A stretch of 64,000 nucleotides of DNA, from positions 62,001-126,000 of the forward strand of contig JANSXE010000008.1 of NCBI GenBank assembly GCA_024743195.1. The letters are read 5' to 3'. A program made the position numbers and the translations under genes. Position 1 is the stretch's first letter. Each line of letters begins with the position of its first letter. A model generated the notes under the pieces. It searched no databases. It was not told where the DNA came from and saw only the letters and a program-made list of their open reading frames with translations. Shown piece by piece: positions 30,877 to 40,673 of the stretch. This DNA is from Alphaproteobacteria bacterium (GTDB lineage Bacteria > Pseudomonadota > Alphaproteobacteria > UBA8366 > Aestuariispiraceae).

Positions 30877-31299
30877 ATGGACCAGCAGCAGCTTTTGGAG
30901 CAGGCGCAAAGCCTGCAGGAGCAGGCCCGGGCGCTCGCCGAGAAGGCCGGGACCCTCGCCGAACAGGCGGCGACGCTCGCCGGGCCCGCGGCCGAGGCCG
31001 CGGCGGCGACCGGCGGCACGCCGTTCATCGTTCTGTTCACCGCCTTCGTGCTGGCCTGCTTCGTGGGCTACTACGTGGTCTGGTCGGTGACGCCGGCGCT
31101 GCACTCGCCGCTGATGGGCGTCACCAACGCGATTTCCTCGGTCATCATCGTCGGCGCGCTCATCGCCGCCGGCCCGGCCGAGATGAACATTTCCAAGGTC
31201 TTCGGCTTCCTGGCGATCGTGCTCGCCAGCGTGAACATCTTCGGCGGCTTCCTGGTGACCAACCGGATGCTGGGGATGTTCAAGAAGAAGCAGAAGTAA
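30877..31299 (+). CDS. pntAB: transhydrogenase membrane subunit alpha-2
   Basis: 140 residues. About 48 N-terminal residues form an amphipathic Gln/Ala/Leu heptad helix (LLEQAQSLQEQARALAEKAG). Three or four membrane spans follow, with the conserved VVWSVTPALHSPLMGVTNAI and IFGGFLVTNRMLGMFKKK. It forms part of the proton channel with PntB. The extended N-terminal helix lies next to the site where PntAA docks. Confidence 0.93.
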   Translation: MDQQQLLEQAQSLQEQARALAEKAGTLAEQAATLAGPAAEAAAATGGTPFIVLFTAFVLACFVGYYVVWSVTPALHSPLMGVTNAISSVIIVGALIAAGPAEMNISKVFGFLAIVLASVNIFGGFLVTNRMLGMFKKKQK

Positions 31300-31326
31300 C
31301 GGCGGACAGGGAAAGGAGCCGACCCC

Positions 31327-32718
31327 ATGGCATGGGCTGGATTCGCATATCTCGTCGCCGCCGTGTGCTTCATCATGGCGCTCCGGGGCTTGAGCCATCC
31401 GGAGACCGCGCGCAACGGCAACAAATTCGGCATGGCGGGCATGGCGATCGCCGTGATCACCACCATCGCGATGCCGAGCGTGCTCAGCTACGAGTGGATC
31501 ATCGCCGGCATCCTGATCGGCGGCGCGATCGGAACCGTGATCGCGCAGCGCATCGTGATGACCGCGCTGCCGCAACTCGTCGCCGCCTTCCACAGTCTGG
31601 TGGGTCTGGCGGCGGTGTTCGTGGCCGCGGCTGCGTTCTATAATCCCGAGGCCTATAACATCGGCTCTTCGGGCAGCATCGCGGTCGCCTCGCTCATCGA
31701 GATGAGCCTCGGCACCGCGATCGGCGCCATCACCTTCACCGGCTCGGTCGTCGCCTTCGGCAAGCTGCAGGGGATCTTCGGCTCCAAGCCGCTGGTCTTC
31801 TCCGGGCAGCACATGCTGAACGCCGGGCTGGGCATCCTGCTGCTGGTGCTGGTGATTTGGTTCTGCGCGACGGAGGCGCCCTGGCTGTTCTGGGCCATCG
31901 TGCTGCTGAGCTTCGCCATCGGCCTGCTGTTGATCCTGCCGATCGGCGGGGCGGACATGCCGGTCGTCGTCTCGATGCTGAACAGCTATTCCGGCTGGGC
32001 GGCCTGCGGCATCGGCTTCACGCTGGCCAATACGGCGCTGATCATCACCGGCGCGCTGGTCGGCGCGTCGGGCGCGATCCTCAGCTACATCATGTGCAAG
32101 GGGATGAACCGCTCGATCTTCAACGTGATCCTGGGCGGTTTCGGCGGCGAGACCGCGACCGGCGGCGGCGGCGGCGACGACGACCGTCCGGTCAAGGCCG
32201 GCGCGGCCGAGGACGCGGCCTTCATGATGAAGCAGTCCGACAGCGTCATCATCGTTCCCGGCTACGGCATGGCGGTGGCCCAGGCGCAGCACGCGCTGCG
32301 CGAGATGGCCGACCTGCTGAAGGCCCAGGGCGTCGAGGTCCGCTACGCCATCCACCCGGTCGCCGGCCGCATGCCCGGGCACATGAACGTGCTGCTGGCG
32401 GAGGCCAACGTGCCCTATGACGAGGTCTTCGAGCTGGAGGAGATCAACCGCGACTTCTCCTCCACCGACGTCGCCTTCGTCATCGGCGCCAACGACGTGA
32501 CCAACCCGGCGGCCAAGACCGACAAGACCTCGCCGATCTACGGCATGCCGATCCTCAATGTCGAGGATGCGGGTCAGGTGCTGTTCGTGAAGCGCTCCAT
32601 GTCGTCGGGCTACGCCGGCGTGCAGAACGAGCTGTTTTTCCGCGACAACACGACCATGCTGTTCGGCGACGCCAAGAAGATGTGCGAGGACATCGTCAAG
32701 GCGCTGGAGGCGAACTGA
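31327..32718 (+). CDS. pntB: transhydrogenase beta subunit (membrane and NADP-binding)
   Basis: 463 residues. Eight or nine membrane helices (about 1-270) are followed by a Gly-rich hinge and the NADP(H)-binding domain III: VIIVPGYGMAVAQAQHALRE, IHPVAGRMPGHMNVLLAEAN, FVIGANDVTNPAAKTD and VEDAGQVLFVKRSM. It completes the transhydrogenase. It lies 27 bases after pntAB, and a strong terminator follows 28 bases after its stop. Confidence 0.97.
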   Translation: MAWAGFAYLVAAVCFIMALRGLSHPETARNGNKFGMAGMAIAVITTIAMPSVLSYEWIIAGILIGGAIGTVIAQRIVMTALPQLVAAFHSLVGLAAVFVAAAAFYNPEAYNIGSSGSIAVASLIEMSLGTAIGAITFTGSVVAFGKLQGIFGSKPLVFSGQHMLNAGLGILLLVLVIWFCATEAPWLFWAIVLLSFAIGLLLILPIGGADMPVVVSMLNSYSGWAACGIGFTLANTALIITGALVGASGAILSYIMCKGMNRSIFNVILGGFGGETATGGGGGDDDRPVKAGAAEDAAFMMKQSDSVIIVPGYGMAVAQAQHALREMADLLKAQGVEVRYAIHPVAGRMPGHMNVLLAEANVPYDEVFELEEINRDFSSTDVAFVIGANDVTNPAAKTDKTSPIYGMPILNVEDAGQVLFVKRSMSSGYAGVQNELFFRDNTTMLFGDAKKMCEDIVKALEAN

Positions 32719-32746
32719 CGCGGCTCGGTCTGTGTCAGGCGGATGC

Positions 32747-32787
32747 GAAACGGGCGGAGCCGGCGACGGCTCCGCCCGTTTCCTTTT
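32747..32787 (+). terminator. Rho-independent terminator of the pnt operon
   Basis: A perfect 15-base stem, GAAACGGGCGGAGCC (32747-32761) with GGCTCCGCCCGTTTC (32768-32782), has a 6-base loop. It is followed by CTTTT. Confidence 0.93.
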
Positions 32788-32899
32788 GATCTCGATCATG
32801 GCGGCGGCGCCGACGAGCGCCCAGGGTCGCTCGCTGGGGCGCTGCGTCGTTCGGGCGCCGTCCCCGCGCACCCTCGAACCGCAGGGAAGGGCAATCGAT

Positions 32900-33136
32900 A
32901 TGAGCGCCTTCATCACGCATCTGTTGGACCGCCTGCCGGAATTTGGCGACCGCCTCCGCGAGGCCCTGGAGACCAACAGCGGCCTCGAGGAGGCCGCCCG
33001 CGCCCACCACGAGGTCTGCGACGAGATCGAAAGCGGCCGGGTCGACGAGCCGGGCGAGGTGGAGCGCCTGAAGCATCGCCGCGCGCTGCTGGAGGAGGAG
33101 ATCGTCCGCATGCTGGGCGCCGGCGGCCGCGTCTGA
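32900..33136 (+). CDS. small YdcH-like (DUF465-type) protein
   Basis: 78 residues, entirely helical. The pattern LEEAARAHHEVCDEIESGRV, EVERLKHRRALLEEEIVRML resembles the YdcH/DUF465 hairpin (a His-containing first helix, then a LK...L..EI second helix). Function in that family is unknown. The ATG at 32900 has GGGAAGGG about 8 bases upstream. It lies between the pnt terminator and the membrane protein gene, 25 bases before the latter. Confidence 0.65.
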   Translation: MSAFITHLLDRLPEFGDRLREALETNSGLEEAARAHHEVCDEIESGRVDEPGEVERLKHRRALLEEEIVRMLGAGGRV

Positions 33137-33161
33137 AGCCGGCCGGAACCCCGCACCCGCC

Positions 33162-34457
33162 ATGGAGCCGGACGCCCTGCCGCCGATCGTCGAGCCGATG
33201 CTGCCGCTGGCGGTGTCGCTGGCGCTTGGCCTGCTGATCGGGCTGGAGCGCGGCTGGTCGACGCGCGCGGTGGAAGCCGGCGGGCGCGTCGCCGGCGTGC
33301 GCACCTATGGGCTGATCGGACTCCTGGGCGGCGTCTGCGGCCTGATCTCGGAGAAGCCGGCGCTGATCTTCGCGGGCCTGAGCTTCGCCGCGTTGACCGC
33401 GCTCCTCATCTCGGCGCACATCCAGGCCGTCCGGCGCACGAACGAGATCGGGATCACCAGCGTCGTCGCCTCGCTGCTGACCTTCGCCTTCGGGGCGGCG
33501 ACCACGCTGGACTACATGATCGAGGCGGCGGCCGCCGCCGTGGTGACCGCGCTGGTCCTCGGCTCCAAGCGCCCGATGCACCGGTGGGTGCAGGCGCTGG
33601 ACGAGAAGGAGCTTCGGGCCGGCATCATGCTGCTGGTCATTTCCGTCGTCGTGCTGCCGATCCTGCCGAATCGCGGCTTCGGGCCCTGGCAGGCGCTCAA
33701 CCCGTTCGAGATCTGGTGGATGGTGGTGCTGATCGCCGCCATCTCCTTCATCGGTTATTTCGCCATGCGCATCGCGGGGCCCGGCAAGGGCGCGGCGCTG
33801 ACCGGCCTGTTGGCGGGACTCGCCTCCTCGACCGCGCTGACGCTGCATTTCTCGCGGCTCGGCCGCTCGCGGCCCGAGTCGCGCGACGCGCTGGCCGTGG
33901 GGGTGCTGCTGGCCTGCGGCACCATGTTCCCGCGCATGATCGTGGTCACGGGGATCCTGAATCGCGACCTGTTGCCGCTCGTCGCGCCGGCCGGCGCCGC
34001 GATGGCGCTGGTGACCTATGGCGGCGCGGCGGCGCTGTGGCTGCGGCTGCGCCGGAAGGCGCCGCCGACGACGGAGGGCGCCCGGCTGACCAATCCGCTC
34101 GAGTTGAAGGCGGCGATCTTCTTCGGCGGCCTGCTGGCCTTGGTGATGCTTGCGGCGGAAGGGCTCGAACGCGGCTTCGGCGGCGCCGGCGTGCTGGCGT
34201 TGGCCGCCGTCTCCGGCGTGTCCGACGTGGACGCGATCACGCTGACCCTGTCGAACCGCGCCCAGGACGCCGCGACGATGACGATCTCCGCCATCGGCAT
34301 CGTGCTGGCCGGCTCCGTGAACAGTCTGGTGAAGGCGGGCATGGCCTTCGCGGTCGGCGGCCCCGGCGTCGGCGCCCGGGCGGCGATTCCGCTGGCCCTG
34401 GCGGCGGCGATCGGGCTCGCCGCGGTCTGGCTCACGGTCGGCGGGATGTCGCCCTGA
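33162..34457 (+). CDS. MgtC/SapB and DUF4010 membrane protein
   Basis: 431 residues with about a dozen hydrophobic segments. The N-terminal third is MgtC/SapB-like: LALGLLIGLERGW, VRTYGLIGLLGGVCGL and an intramembrane Arg/Asn pair (VRRTNEIGITSVVASLLTF). The rest matches the DUF4010 pattern, with LLAGLASSTALTLHFSRL and SGVSDVDAITLTLSNRA. Its role is not established; related proteins affect Mg2+ or turgor homeostasis. It converges on the AraC-type gene across 18 bases. Confidence 0.88.
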   Translation: MEPDALPPIVEPMLPLAVSLALGLLIGLERGWSTRAVEAGGRVAGVRTYGLIGLLGGVCGLISEKPALIFAGLSFAALTALLISAHIQAVRRTNEIGITSVVASLLTFAFGAATTLDYMIEAAAAAVVTALVLGSKRPMHRWVQALDEKELRAGIMLLVISVVVLPILPNRGFGPWQALNPFEIWWMVVLIAAISFIGYFAMRIAGPGKGAALTGLLAGLASSTALTLHFSRLGRSRPESRDALAVGVLLACGTMFPRMIVVTGILNRDLLPLVAPAGAAMALVTYGGAAALWLRLRRKAPPTTEGARLTNPLELKAAIFFGGLLALVMLAAEGLERGFGGAGVLALAAVSGVSDVDAITLTLSNRAQDAATMTISAIGIVLAGSVNSLVKAGMAFAVGGPGVGARAAIPLALAAAIGLAAVWLTVGGMSP

Positions 34458-34475
34458 CCGGCGCTGCGGGAGGCG

Positions 34476-35549
34476 TTACTCGGCGACGACCTGCGCCTCG
34501 TCGCCGAGCTCGAAATCCGATACGTCGCCATGGGCGTCGGCTTCGCCGGCGGCGCGCACTTCAGGGGGCACGCCGGGACCGCGGCGCTCGGCGCGCGGCG
34601 TGCGCCCGAACATGTCCCGGTAGCACTTCGAGAAGTGCGAGGCCGAGGTGAAGCCGCTGGCGAAGGCGACCTCCGTGACCGGCATGGTGGTCTGGGTGAG
34701 CAGCGTGCGCGCCCGGTTGAGCCGGAGCTTCAGATAGTAGCGCGCCGGGCTGGTGTTGAGGTAGCGCCGGAACAGCCGCTCCAACTGCCGGCGGGACAGG
34801 CCGACGCGCTCGGCGATCTCGTCGCGGCTGAGCGCCTCTTCGGTGTTCTTCTCCATCTCCGCGATGGCGCGGATCAGCTTCGGGTGGCTGATGCGCAGCC
34901 GGGCCTGGAGCGGCAGGCGCTGGTCGTCGCTGCCTTCGCGCATGCGCTCATGCATGAACTGCTCGGAGACGGAGGAGGCGAGTTCCGGCCCGTGCGCCGC
35001 GCCGATCTCGCTCAGCATCATGTCGAGCGCCGCGACGCCGCCGGCGCAGGTGAAGCGGTCGCGGTCGATCTCGAAGAGTTCCGCGCGCACGTCGAGGTCC
35101 GGAAACTCCTCCAGGAAGCTGTCGATGTTCTCCCAATGCAGCGTGCAGCGATAACCGTTCAACAGCCCGGCGTGCGCGAGCACATGCGCGCCGGTGCAGA
35201 TCGCGCCGATATGCGCGCCCTCCCGCGCCCAGCGGCGCAGCCAGCCGAACACCGCATTGTCCTTGTAGACATGCGCGTCCAAGCCGGAGCACAGGATCAC
35301 ATTGCCTGGCGCGCGCTCGTAGTCGGCGACCGAGCGCGCCGCGGCCACCGGGATGCCGTTGGAGGCGACCACCGGCTCGCCGCCGCGGCTCGCCACCTCC
35401 CATTCATAGAGCGTCTTGCCGCTGACATAGTTCGCCAGACGCAGCGGCTCGACGACGCTGGTGAAGGCGATCATGGAGAAATTGGGAATCAGCACGAGCG
35501 TCAGCCGGTCCGGCCCGCCGCCCGTGCTCTTGAACATCCGTTCGACCAT
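34476..35549 (-). CDS. GlxA-family AraC-type regulator, probable controller of the sarcosine oxidase operon
   Basis: 357 residues. A DJ-1/PfpI-like domain (about 15-190; LVLIPNFSMIAFTSVVEPLR, CTGAHVLAHAGLLNGYRCTL with the nucleophile-position Cys) precedes a double HTH of AraC type (about 225-320; GLSRRQLERLFRRYLNTSP and ASGFTSASHFSKCYRDMFG). The C-terminus is acidic. Relatives of this layout, such as GbdR, sense glycine betaine or dimethylglycine and activate catabolic genes. It is divergent from soxBDAG, and direct TGTCGC repeats 21 bases apart lie between. The start at 35549 is favoured over ATG at 35537; neither has a strong ribosome site. Confidence 0.87.
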   Translation of the reverse strand: MVERMFKSTGGGPDRLTLVLIPNFSMIAFTSVVEPLRLANYVSGKTLYEWEVASRGGEPVVASNGIPVAAARSVADYERAPGNVILCSGLDAHVYKDNAVFGWLRRWAREGAHIGAICTGAHVLAHAGLLNGYRCTLHWENIDSFLEEFPDLDVRAELFEIDRDRFTCAGGVAALDMMLSEIGAAHGPELASSVSEQFMHERMREGSDDQRLPLQARLRISHPKLIRAIAEMEKNTEEALSRDEIAERVGLSRRQLERLFRRYLNTSPARYYLKLRLNRARTLLTQTTMPVTEVAFASGFTSASHFSKCYRDMFGRTPRAERRGPGVPPEVRAAGEADAHGDVSDFELGDEAQVVAE

Positions 35550-36050
35550 ACCGACCAACCCCGCCGCAGCATCGACGGCCCGCTCGCGCGCGGCGCCGCC
35601 ATTTGACCAAGCCGGTCGCTTCTTGTCAGGCCGCGACACGGCGGGAGCGCCCTTTGCGGGTCTATCCCCTTGAAGCGGCGATATGAACGCCGTCCGGACC
35701 GTGCGTCGTCTCTTGCAGGTAAGCGACATCGCTCTATGCGACGGCGCGCCTGCGCTTGTCAAACGCTTCCCGAAGCGCTCGGATCCGCACCGCGCGCGGC
35801 GTCGCGCGGCAAAACCCCAGGGAACCCGGGGAATTCGGGGCTCCGGTTCCCGCGTCTGCGACATGGCGTGTCGCGGAACCAAGAATAGCTGTCGCCGCCT
35901 CAATAGGACGGCGCCCCGCTTTGCCCTAGACGGATGATCCGGGGTGACGGCGGGCCGCAGGGGCCGCGCGACGCCCCCTTCAACGCGGGTCCCGGCGCGC
36001 CGGCCGGGCGACCGGGCTCCGACAACAGGCGGATGGGCGACGCGCGGGTC
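35550..36050. other. divergent promoter region, regulator / soxBDAG
   Basis: 501 bases. Besides the TGTCGC/GCGACA half-sites I see no gene. The soxB reading frame is open upstream of its start, but those residues are Gly/Pro/Arg-rich and not like the family. Confidence 0.5.
35858..35895 (+). promoter_or_regulatory. TGTCGC half-sites, candidate operator for soxBDAG
   Basis: TGTCGC occurs at 35869-35874 and 35890-35895, starts 21 bases apart (two helical turns), and in inverted form GCGACA at 35858-35863. Further GCGACA copies lie at 35633-35638 and 35723-35728. AraC-type proteins bind direct repeats with this spacing. It is 155 bases upstream of soxB. Confidence 0.4.
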
Positions 36051-37295
36051 ATGACCAAATACTCGATTTTCTCGCTGGTGCGGAACGCGCTCAGCTATCA
36101 TCAGAACTGGCAGCGCGCCTGGCGCAGCCCGGACCCCAAGCCGGATTATGACGTCGTCATCGTCGGCGGCGGCGGGCACGGGTTGGCGACCGCCTATTAT
36201 CTCGCCAAGGAATGCGGGATCACCAATGTCGCGGTGATCGAGAAGGGCTGGCTCGGCGGCGGCAATACGGGGCGCAACACCACGATCGTGCGCTCCAACT
36301 ATCTTTGGGACGAATCGGCCGCGCTCTATGATCACGCGGTCAGGCTCTGGGAGACCATGAGCCGGGACCTGAACTACAACGTCATGTTCTCCCAGCGCGG
36401 CCTCCTGCACCTCGCCCACAATGTGCACGACATGCAGGAGATCGGCCGGCGCGGCCACGCGATCAAGCTGAACGGCATCGACAGCGAGTTCATCTCCCCC
36501 GCCCAGGTGAAGGAGATGGTGCCCTTCATCAATCTGGAGTGCCGCTATCCGGTGATGGGCGCGCTGTTGCAGCGGCGCGGCGGCACGGCGCGACACGACG
36601 CGGTGGCCTGGGGTTATGCGCGGGCCTGCGACCAGATGGGCGTCGACATCATCCAGAACTGCGCCGTCACCGGCTTCAAGGTCGAGGGCGGCGTGGTGAA
36701 GGGGGTCGAGACCAGCCGCGGCTTCATCGGCGCCAAGAAGGTGGGCGTCGTCGCGGCCGGCCACAGCTCGGTCCTGGCCGAGATGGCGGGCTTCCGCATG
36801 CCGCTGGAGAGCTTTCCGCTGCAGGCCTTCGTCTCCGAACCGCTGAAGCCGGTGATCGACGTGGTCGTCATGTCGAACGCGATCCACGCCTATATCAGCC
36901 AGTCCGACAAGGGCGAGTTGGTGATCGGCGGGTCGGGCGACCCCTATATCAGCTACTCCCAGCGCGGCAGCTTCGACCAGATCGAACATGTGGCGGGCCC
37001 GGTGGTGGAGCTCTACCCGATCTTCAGCCGCGTGCGCATGATGCGGCAATGGGGCGGCATCACGGACGTCACCGTCGACCGCTCGCCGATCCTTACCAAG
37101 ACGCCGGTCGAGAACCTGTTCTTCAATTGCGGCTGGGGCACCGGCGGCTTCAAGGCGACGCCGGGGTCGGGCCATGTCTTCGCGCACTCCATCGCCAAGG
37201 GCGAGATGCATCCGATCGCGGCGCCCTTCTCGATGGACCGCTTCTTCACCGGCGCGCTGATCGACGAAGCGGCCGCCGCCGCCGTCGCGCACTGA
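36051..37295 (+). CDS. soxB: sarcosine oxidase beta subunit
   Basis: 414 residues. An FAD-binding Rossmann segment ([20 protein letters not shown]) near residue 32 and the covalent-flavin region around [20 protein letters not shown] are both diagnostic, as is the C-terminal [20 protein letters not shown]. With SoxA, D and G it oxidises sarcosine to glycine, H2O2 and, with tetrahydrofolate, methylene-THF. The start [15 protein letters not shown] matches where the family begins. First gene of soxB-D-A-G, with 16 bases to soxD. Confidence 0.95.
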   Translation: MTKYSIFSLVRNALSYHQNWQRAWRSPDPKPDYDVVIVGGGGHGLATAYYLAKECGITNVAVIEKGWLGGGNTGRNTTIVRSNYLWDESAALYDHAVRLWETMSRDLNYNVMFSQRGLLHLAHNVHDMQEIGRRGHAIKLNGIDSEFISPAQVKEMVPFINLECRYPVMGALLQRRGGTARHDAVAWGYARACDQMGVDIIQNCAVTGFKVEGGVVKGVETSRGFIGAKKVGVVAAGHSSVLAEMAGFRMPLESFPLQAFVSEPLKPVIDVVVMSNAIHAYISQSDKGELVIGGSGDPYISYSQRGSFDQIEHVAGPVVELYPIFSRVRMMRQWGGITDVTVDRSPILTKTPVENLFFNCGWGTGGFKATPGSGHVFAHSIAKGEMHPIAAPFSMDRFFTGALIDEAAAAAVAH

Positions 37296-37311
37296 GGGAA
37301 GGGCCGAAGCC

Positions 37312-37662
37312 ATGCTGATCATCAAATGCCCGTGGTGCGGCGATCGCGAGCAGATCGAGTTCTCCGCCGGCGGCGAAGCGCACATCGCGCGACCCGAAGA
37401 CCCGGCCGCGCTCTCGGACGAGGAATGGGGCGCCTACATCTACGTCCGCAAGAACCCTAAGGGCGTTCATTTTGAGCGCTGGGTGCACAGCCACGGCTGC
37501 GGCAAGTGGTTCAACGCGGTGCGTCACACGGTGACCGACGTTTTCTGGGACAGCTACAAGATGGGCGAGGCGCCGCCGACGCCGCCCGCCGACTGGGACG
37601 GCGCGACGACCCGCGCGCAATATGAGGCGAAGACCGGCCAGCCCGGCGGAGAGCAGGCATGA
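37312..37662 (+). CDS. soxD: sarcosine oxidase delta subunit
   Basis: 116 residues. The zinc ligands are visible as CPWCGDR near the start and HSHGCGKWF in the middle, and ALSDEEWGAYIYVRKNPKG is typical. This small subunit holds zinc and joins the alpha and beta subunits. Its stop overlaps the soxA start (ATGA), so translation is coupled. Confidence 0.95.
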   Translation: MLIIKCPWCGDREQIEFSAGGEAHIARPEDPAALSDEEWGAYIYVRKNPKGVHFERWVHSHGCGKWFNAVRHTVTDVFWDSYKMGEAPPTPPADWDGATTRAQYEAKTGQPGGEQA

Positions 37663-40600
37663 GCGAGAGCCGACGCATTCCCGGCAAGGGCCGCATCGAC
37701 CGCAGCAAGCCGCTGAGCTTCACCTGGAACGGCAAGAGCTATCGCGGCTACCGCGGCGACACGCTCGCCTCCGCGCTGTTGGCCAACGGCGTCACTCTGA
37801 TCGGCCGCTCCTTCAAGTACCACCGGCCGCGCGGGATCATGACCGCGGGGTCGGAGGAGCCGAACGCCGTCGTGCAGCTCGAAGAGGGCGCGCGGACCGA
37901 GCCCAACAGCCGCGCGACCGTGGTGGAGCTGTATGACGGTCTCTCCGCCAAGGCTCAGAACTGCTGGCCCTCGGTCGAGTTCGACATCGGCGCGATCAAC
38001 GCCAGGCTCTCCCGCTTCTTTCCGGCCGGCTTCTACTACAAGACCTTCATGTGGCCGGCGAAGTTCTGGGAGCCGGTCTACGAGAAGGTGATCCGCAAGG
38101 CGGCCGGCATGGGCGTCTCCCCCATGGCGGAGGACCCGGACAGCTACGCCCAGCACTTCGCCCACTGCGACGTGCTGATCGCCGGCGGCGGCCCGGCGGG
38201 CCTCGCCGCGGCGCTGGCGGCGGGCCGCACCGGCGCGCGGGTGATCCTGGCCGACGAGGGGCCGGAGTTCGGCGGCGCGCTGCTCGGCGACGACGCGGAA
38301 ATCGGCGGCAAGCCGGCGCTCGACTGGGTGGCGGAGACGGTCGCCGAGCTGCAGGCCACGCCCGAGGTGACGCTGCTGCCGCGCACCACGGTCGTCGCCT
38401 ATTACGACCACAACTTCCTGACCGCCTGCGAGCGGGTGACGGACCATCTGGGCCCGCAAGCGGACGACGCCGTTCCGCGCCAGCGGTTCTGGAAGATCCG
38501 CGCGAAGCAGACCGTGCTGGCCCAGGGCTCGATCGAGCGGCCCTTGCTGTTCGCGGACAATGACCGGCCGGGGGTGATGCTGGCGTCGGCGGCGCGCACC
38601 TACATGAACCGCTTCGGCGTTCTGCCCGGCCGCGAGATCGTGGTCTTCACCGGCAATGACGGCGCCTACAAGACGGCGCTCGACGCCAAGGCGGCGGGCG
38701 CGAAGGTCGAGATCGTCGATCTGCGCCCGGAGCCCGCAGGCCCGCTGGTCGACAAGGCCCGCGCCCAGGGGATCGAGATCCACGCCGGCTGCGGGATCAC
38801 CGGCACGCGCGGAAGCAAGGCGCTGCATGGCTGCGAGATCGCGACGCTTTCCGCCGACGGCAAGGAGCTCGAGGGCGCGCCCTTCTCCGTCTCCTGCGAC
38901 GTGATCGCGGTCTCCGGCGGTTGGAACCCGACCGTGCATCTCTTCAGCCAGGCGCGCGGCAAGCTCGACTGGGACGCCGAGGCGCATTGCTTCGTCCCCG
39001 GCCAATGCCATCAGGCGACGCGCTCCGCCGGGGCCGGGAACGGGACCTTCGACCTTGCCGGCTGCCTGGCGGAGGGGCTCGCCGCCGGCGCGGCGGCGGC
39101 GGCCGACGCGGGCTTCGGCGACGGCGCTGCGCCCGAGCCGCCCGCGGTCGAGTTGCAGGAGGAGGGGCCGGCGCGCCAGCTCTGGATCGTGCCCTCCGAC
39201 CGGCCGTTGGGACACGGCAAGAAGCACTTCCACGACCACCAGAACGACGTGACGGCCGCCGACATCCATCTGGCGGCGCGCGAAGGCTATGTCTCGGTCG
39301 AGCATCTGAAGCGCTACACCACCACCGGCATGGGCACCGATCAGGGCAAGACCTCCAACGTCAATGCGCTGGCCGTGATGGCGGAGATCCGCAACGCCCA
39401 GATCCCGGAGGTCGGGACCACGACCTTCCGCCCGCCCTACGTGCCTGTGGCCTTCGGAACGGTCACCGGCCAGAACCGGCGCGATCTGTTCCTGCAGGAG
39501 CGCACCACGCCGATGCACCCGGCGCACGTCGCCAACGGCGCGGTGTTCGAGGATGTCGGCGACTGGAAGCGCCCCTGGTACTTCCCCAAGCCGGGCGAGG
39601 ACATGGAGGACGCGGTCCAGCGCGAGTGTCGCCAAGCGCGCGAGGCCTGCGGCCTGCTCGACGCCTCCACGCTCGGCAAGATCGACATCCAGGGGGCGGA
39701 TGCGGCCGAGTTCCTGAACCGGGTCTACACCAACAAGTGGGATCAGTTGAAGGTCGGCCGCGCCCGCTACGGGCTGATGCTGAACGAGCACGGCATGGTC
39801 TTCGACGACGGCGTGACCACGCGGCTGGGCGAAAATCATTTCCACATGACCACGACCACCGGCGGCGCCGCGCGCGTGCTCGGCTGGCTCGAGGAGTGGC
39901 TGCAGACCGAATGGCCGGGGATGAAGGTCTACTGCACCTCGGTCACGGAGCAGTGGGCGGTCGCGACGATCACCGGCCCCAACGCCAAGGCGCTGATGGC
40001 CGACCTGACCGACGACATCGACGTCGAGCCGGACGCCTTCCCCTTCATGTCCTTCAAGACGGGTGCGGTTGCCGGCGCGCCGGCGCGCGTCTATCGGATC
40101 AGCTTCACCGGCGATCTGGCCTATGAGATCAACGTGCCGGCGCGCTACGGCCTCTCGGTCTGGACGACGATCCTGGAGCGCGGGCGCAAGCACGGCCTCG
40201 TTCCCTACGGCACCGAGACCATGCACGTGCTGCGCGCCGAGAAGGGTTTCATCATCGTCGGCCAGGACACGGACGGCACGGTGACGCCGATGGATCTCGG
40301 CATGGACTGGATCGTCTCCAAGAAGAAGCCGGACTTCCTCGGCCGGCGCTCGCACTTCCGCTCCGATACGGCGCGCGAGGGGCGCAAGCAACTCGTCGGC
40401 GTCCTGACGGAGGACCCGAAGGTGGTGCTGCCGGAAGGCGCGCATCTGGTGGAGAAGGCGGCCAAGCCGCCGGTTCCGATGCTGGGTCACGTCACCTCCA
40501 GCTATATGAGCCCGAATGTCGGCCGCTCCATCGCGCTGGCCTTGATCAAGGACGGCCGCAACCGCATCGGCGAGACGCTGGAGGCGCCGATGATGGACGG

Positions 40601-40673
40601 CCAGACGGTGCACCGGGTGACGCTGACGGAGCCGGTGTTCTTCGACAAGGAAGGGGTGCGGAGCAATGGCTGA
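37659..40673 (+). CDS. soxA: sarcosine oxidase alpha subunit
   Basis: 1004 residues, full length. Order: an N-terminal 2Fe-2S-like fold segment (SFTWNGKSYRGYRGDTLASA) and the NAD-binding domain with VLIAGGGPAGLAAALAAGRT near residue 170. The folate-binding aminomethyltransferase half runs from about 600 (REACGLLDASTLGKIDIQGA, SFTGDLAYEINVP, GTETMHVLRAEKGFIIVGQD). It binds NAD and tetrahydrofolate and channels the methyl group away as methylene-THF. It overlaps soxG by 8 bases. Confidence 0.96.
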   Translation: MSESRRIPGKGRIDRSKPLSFTWNGKSYRGYRGDTLASALLANGVTLIGRSFKYHRPRGIMTAGSEEPNAVVQLEEGARTEPNSRATVVELYDGLSAKAQNCWPSVEFDIGAINARLSRFFPAGFYYKTFMWPAKFWEPVYEKVIRKAAGMGVSPMAEDPDSYAQHFAHCDVLIAGGGPAGLAAALAAGRTGARVILADEGPEFGGALLGDDAEIGGKPALDWVAETVAELQATPEVTLLPRTTVVAYYDHNFLTACERVTDHLGPQADDAVPRQRFWKIRAKQTVLAQGSIERPLLFADNDRPGVMLASAARTYMNRFGVLPGREIVVFTGNDGAYKTALDAKAAGAKVEIVDLRPEPAGPLVDKARAQGIEIHAGCGITGTRGSKALHGCEIATLSADGKELEGAPFSVSCDVIAVSGGWNPTVHLFSQARGKLDWDAEAHCFVPGQCHQATRSAGAGNGTFDLAGCLAEGLAAGAAAAADAGFGDGAAPEPPAVELQEEGPARQLWIVPSDRPLGHGKKHFHDHQNDVTAADIHLAAREGYVSVEHLKRYTTTGMGTDQGKTSNVNALAVMAEIRNAQIPEVGTTTFRPPYVPVAFGTVTGQNRRDLFLQERTTPMHPAHVANGAVFEDVGDWKRPWYFPKPGEDMEDAVQRECRQAREACGLLDASTLGKIDIQGADAAEFLNRVYTNKWDQLKVGRARYGLMLNEHGMVFDDGVTTRLGENHFHMTTTTGGAARVLGWLEEWLQTEWPGMKVYCTSVTEQWAVATITGPNAKALMADLTDDIDVEPDAFPFMSFKTGAVAGAPARVYRISFTGDLAYEINVPARYGLSVWTTILERGRKHGLVPYGTETMHVLRAEKGFIIVGQDTDGTVTPMDLGMDWIVSKKKPDFLGRRSHFRSDTAREGRKQLVGVLTEDPKVVLPEGAHLVEKAAKPPVPMLGHVTSSYMSPNVGRSIALALIKDGRNRIGETLEAPMMDGQTVHRVTLTEPVFFDKEGVRSNG

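Noticed and set aside
34476-37385. A minus-strand open frame of about 970 codons spanning soxB and the AraC-type gene
   Set aside because: Only the part from 35549 downward looks like a protein family. The rest is antisense to soxB, with the Arg/His/Gly-rich composition typical of shadow frames in GC-rich DNA.
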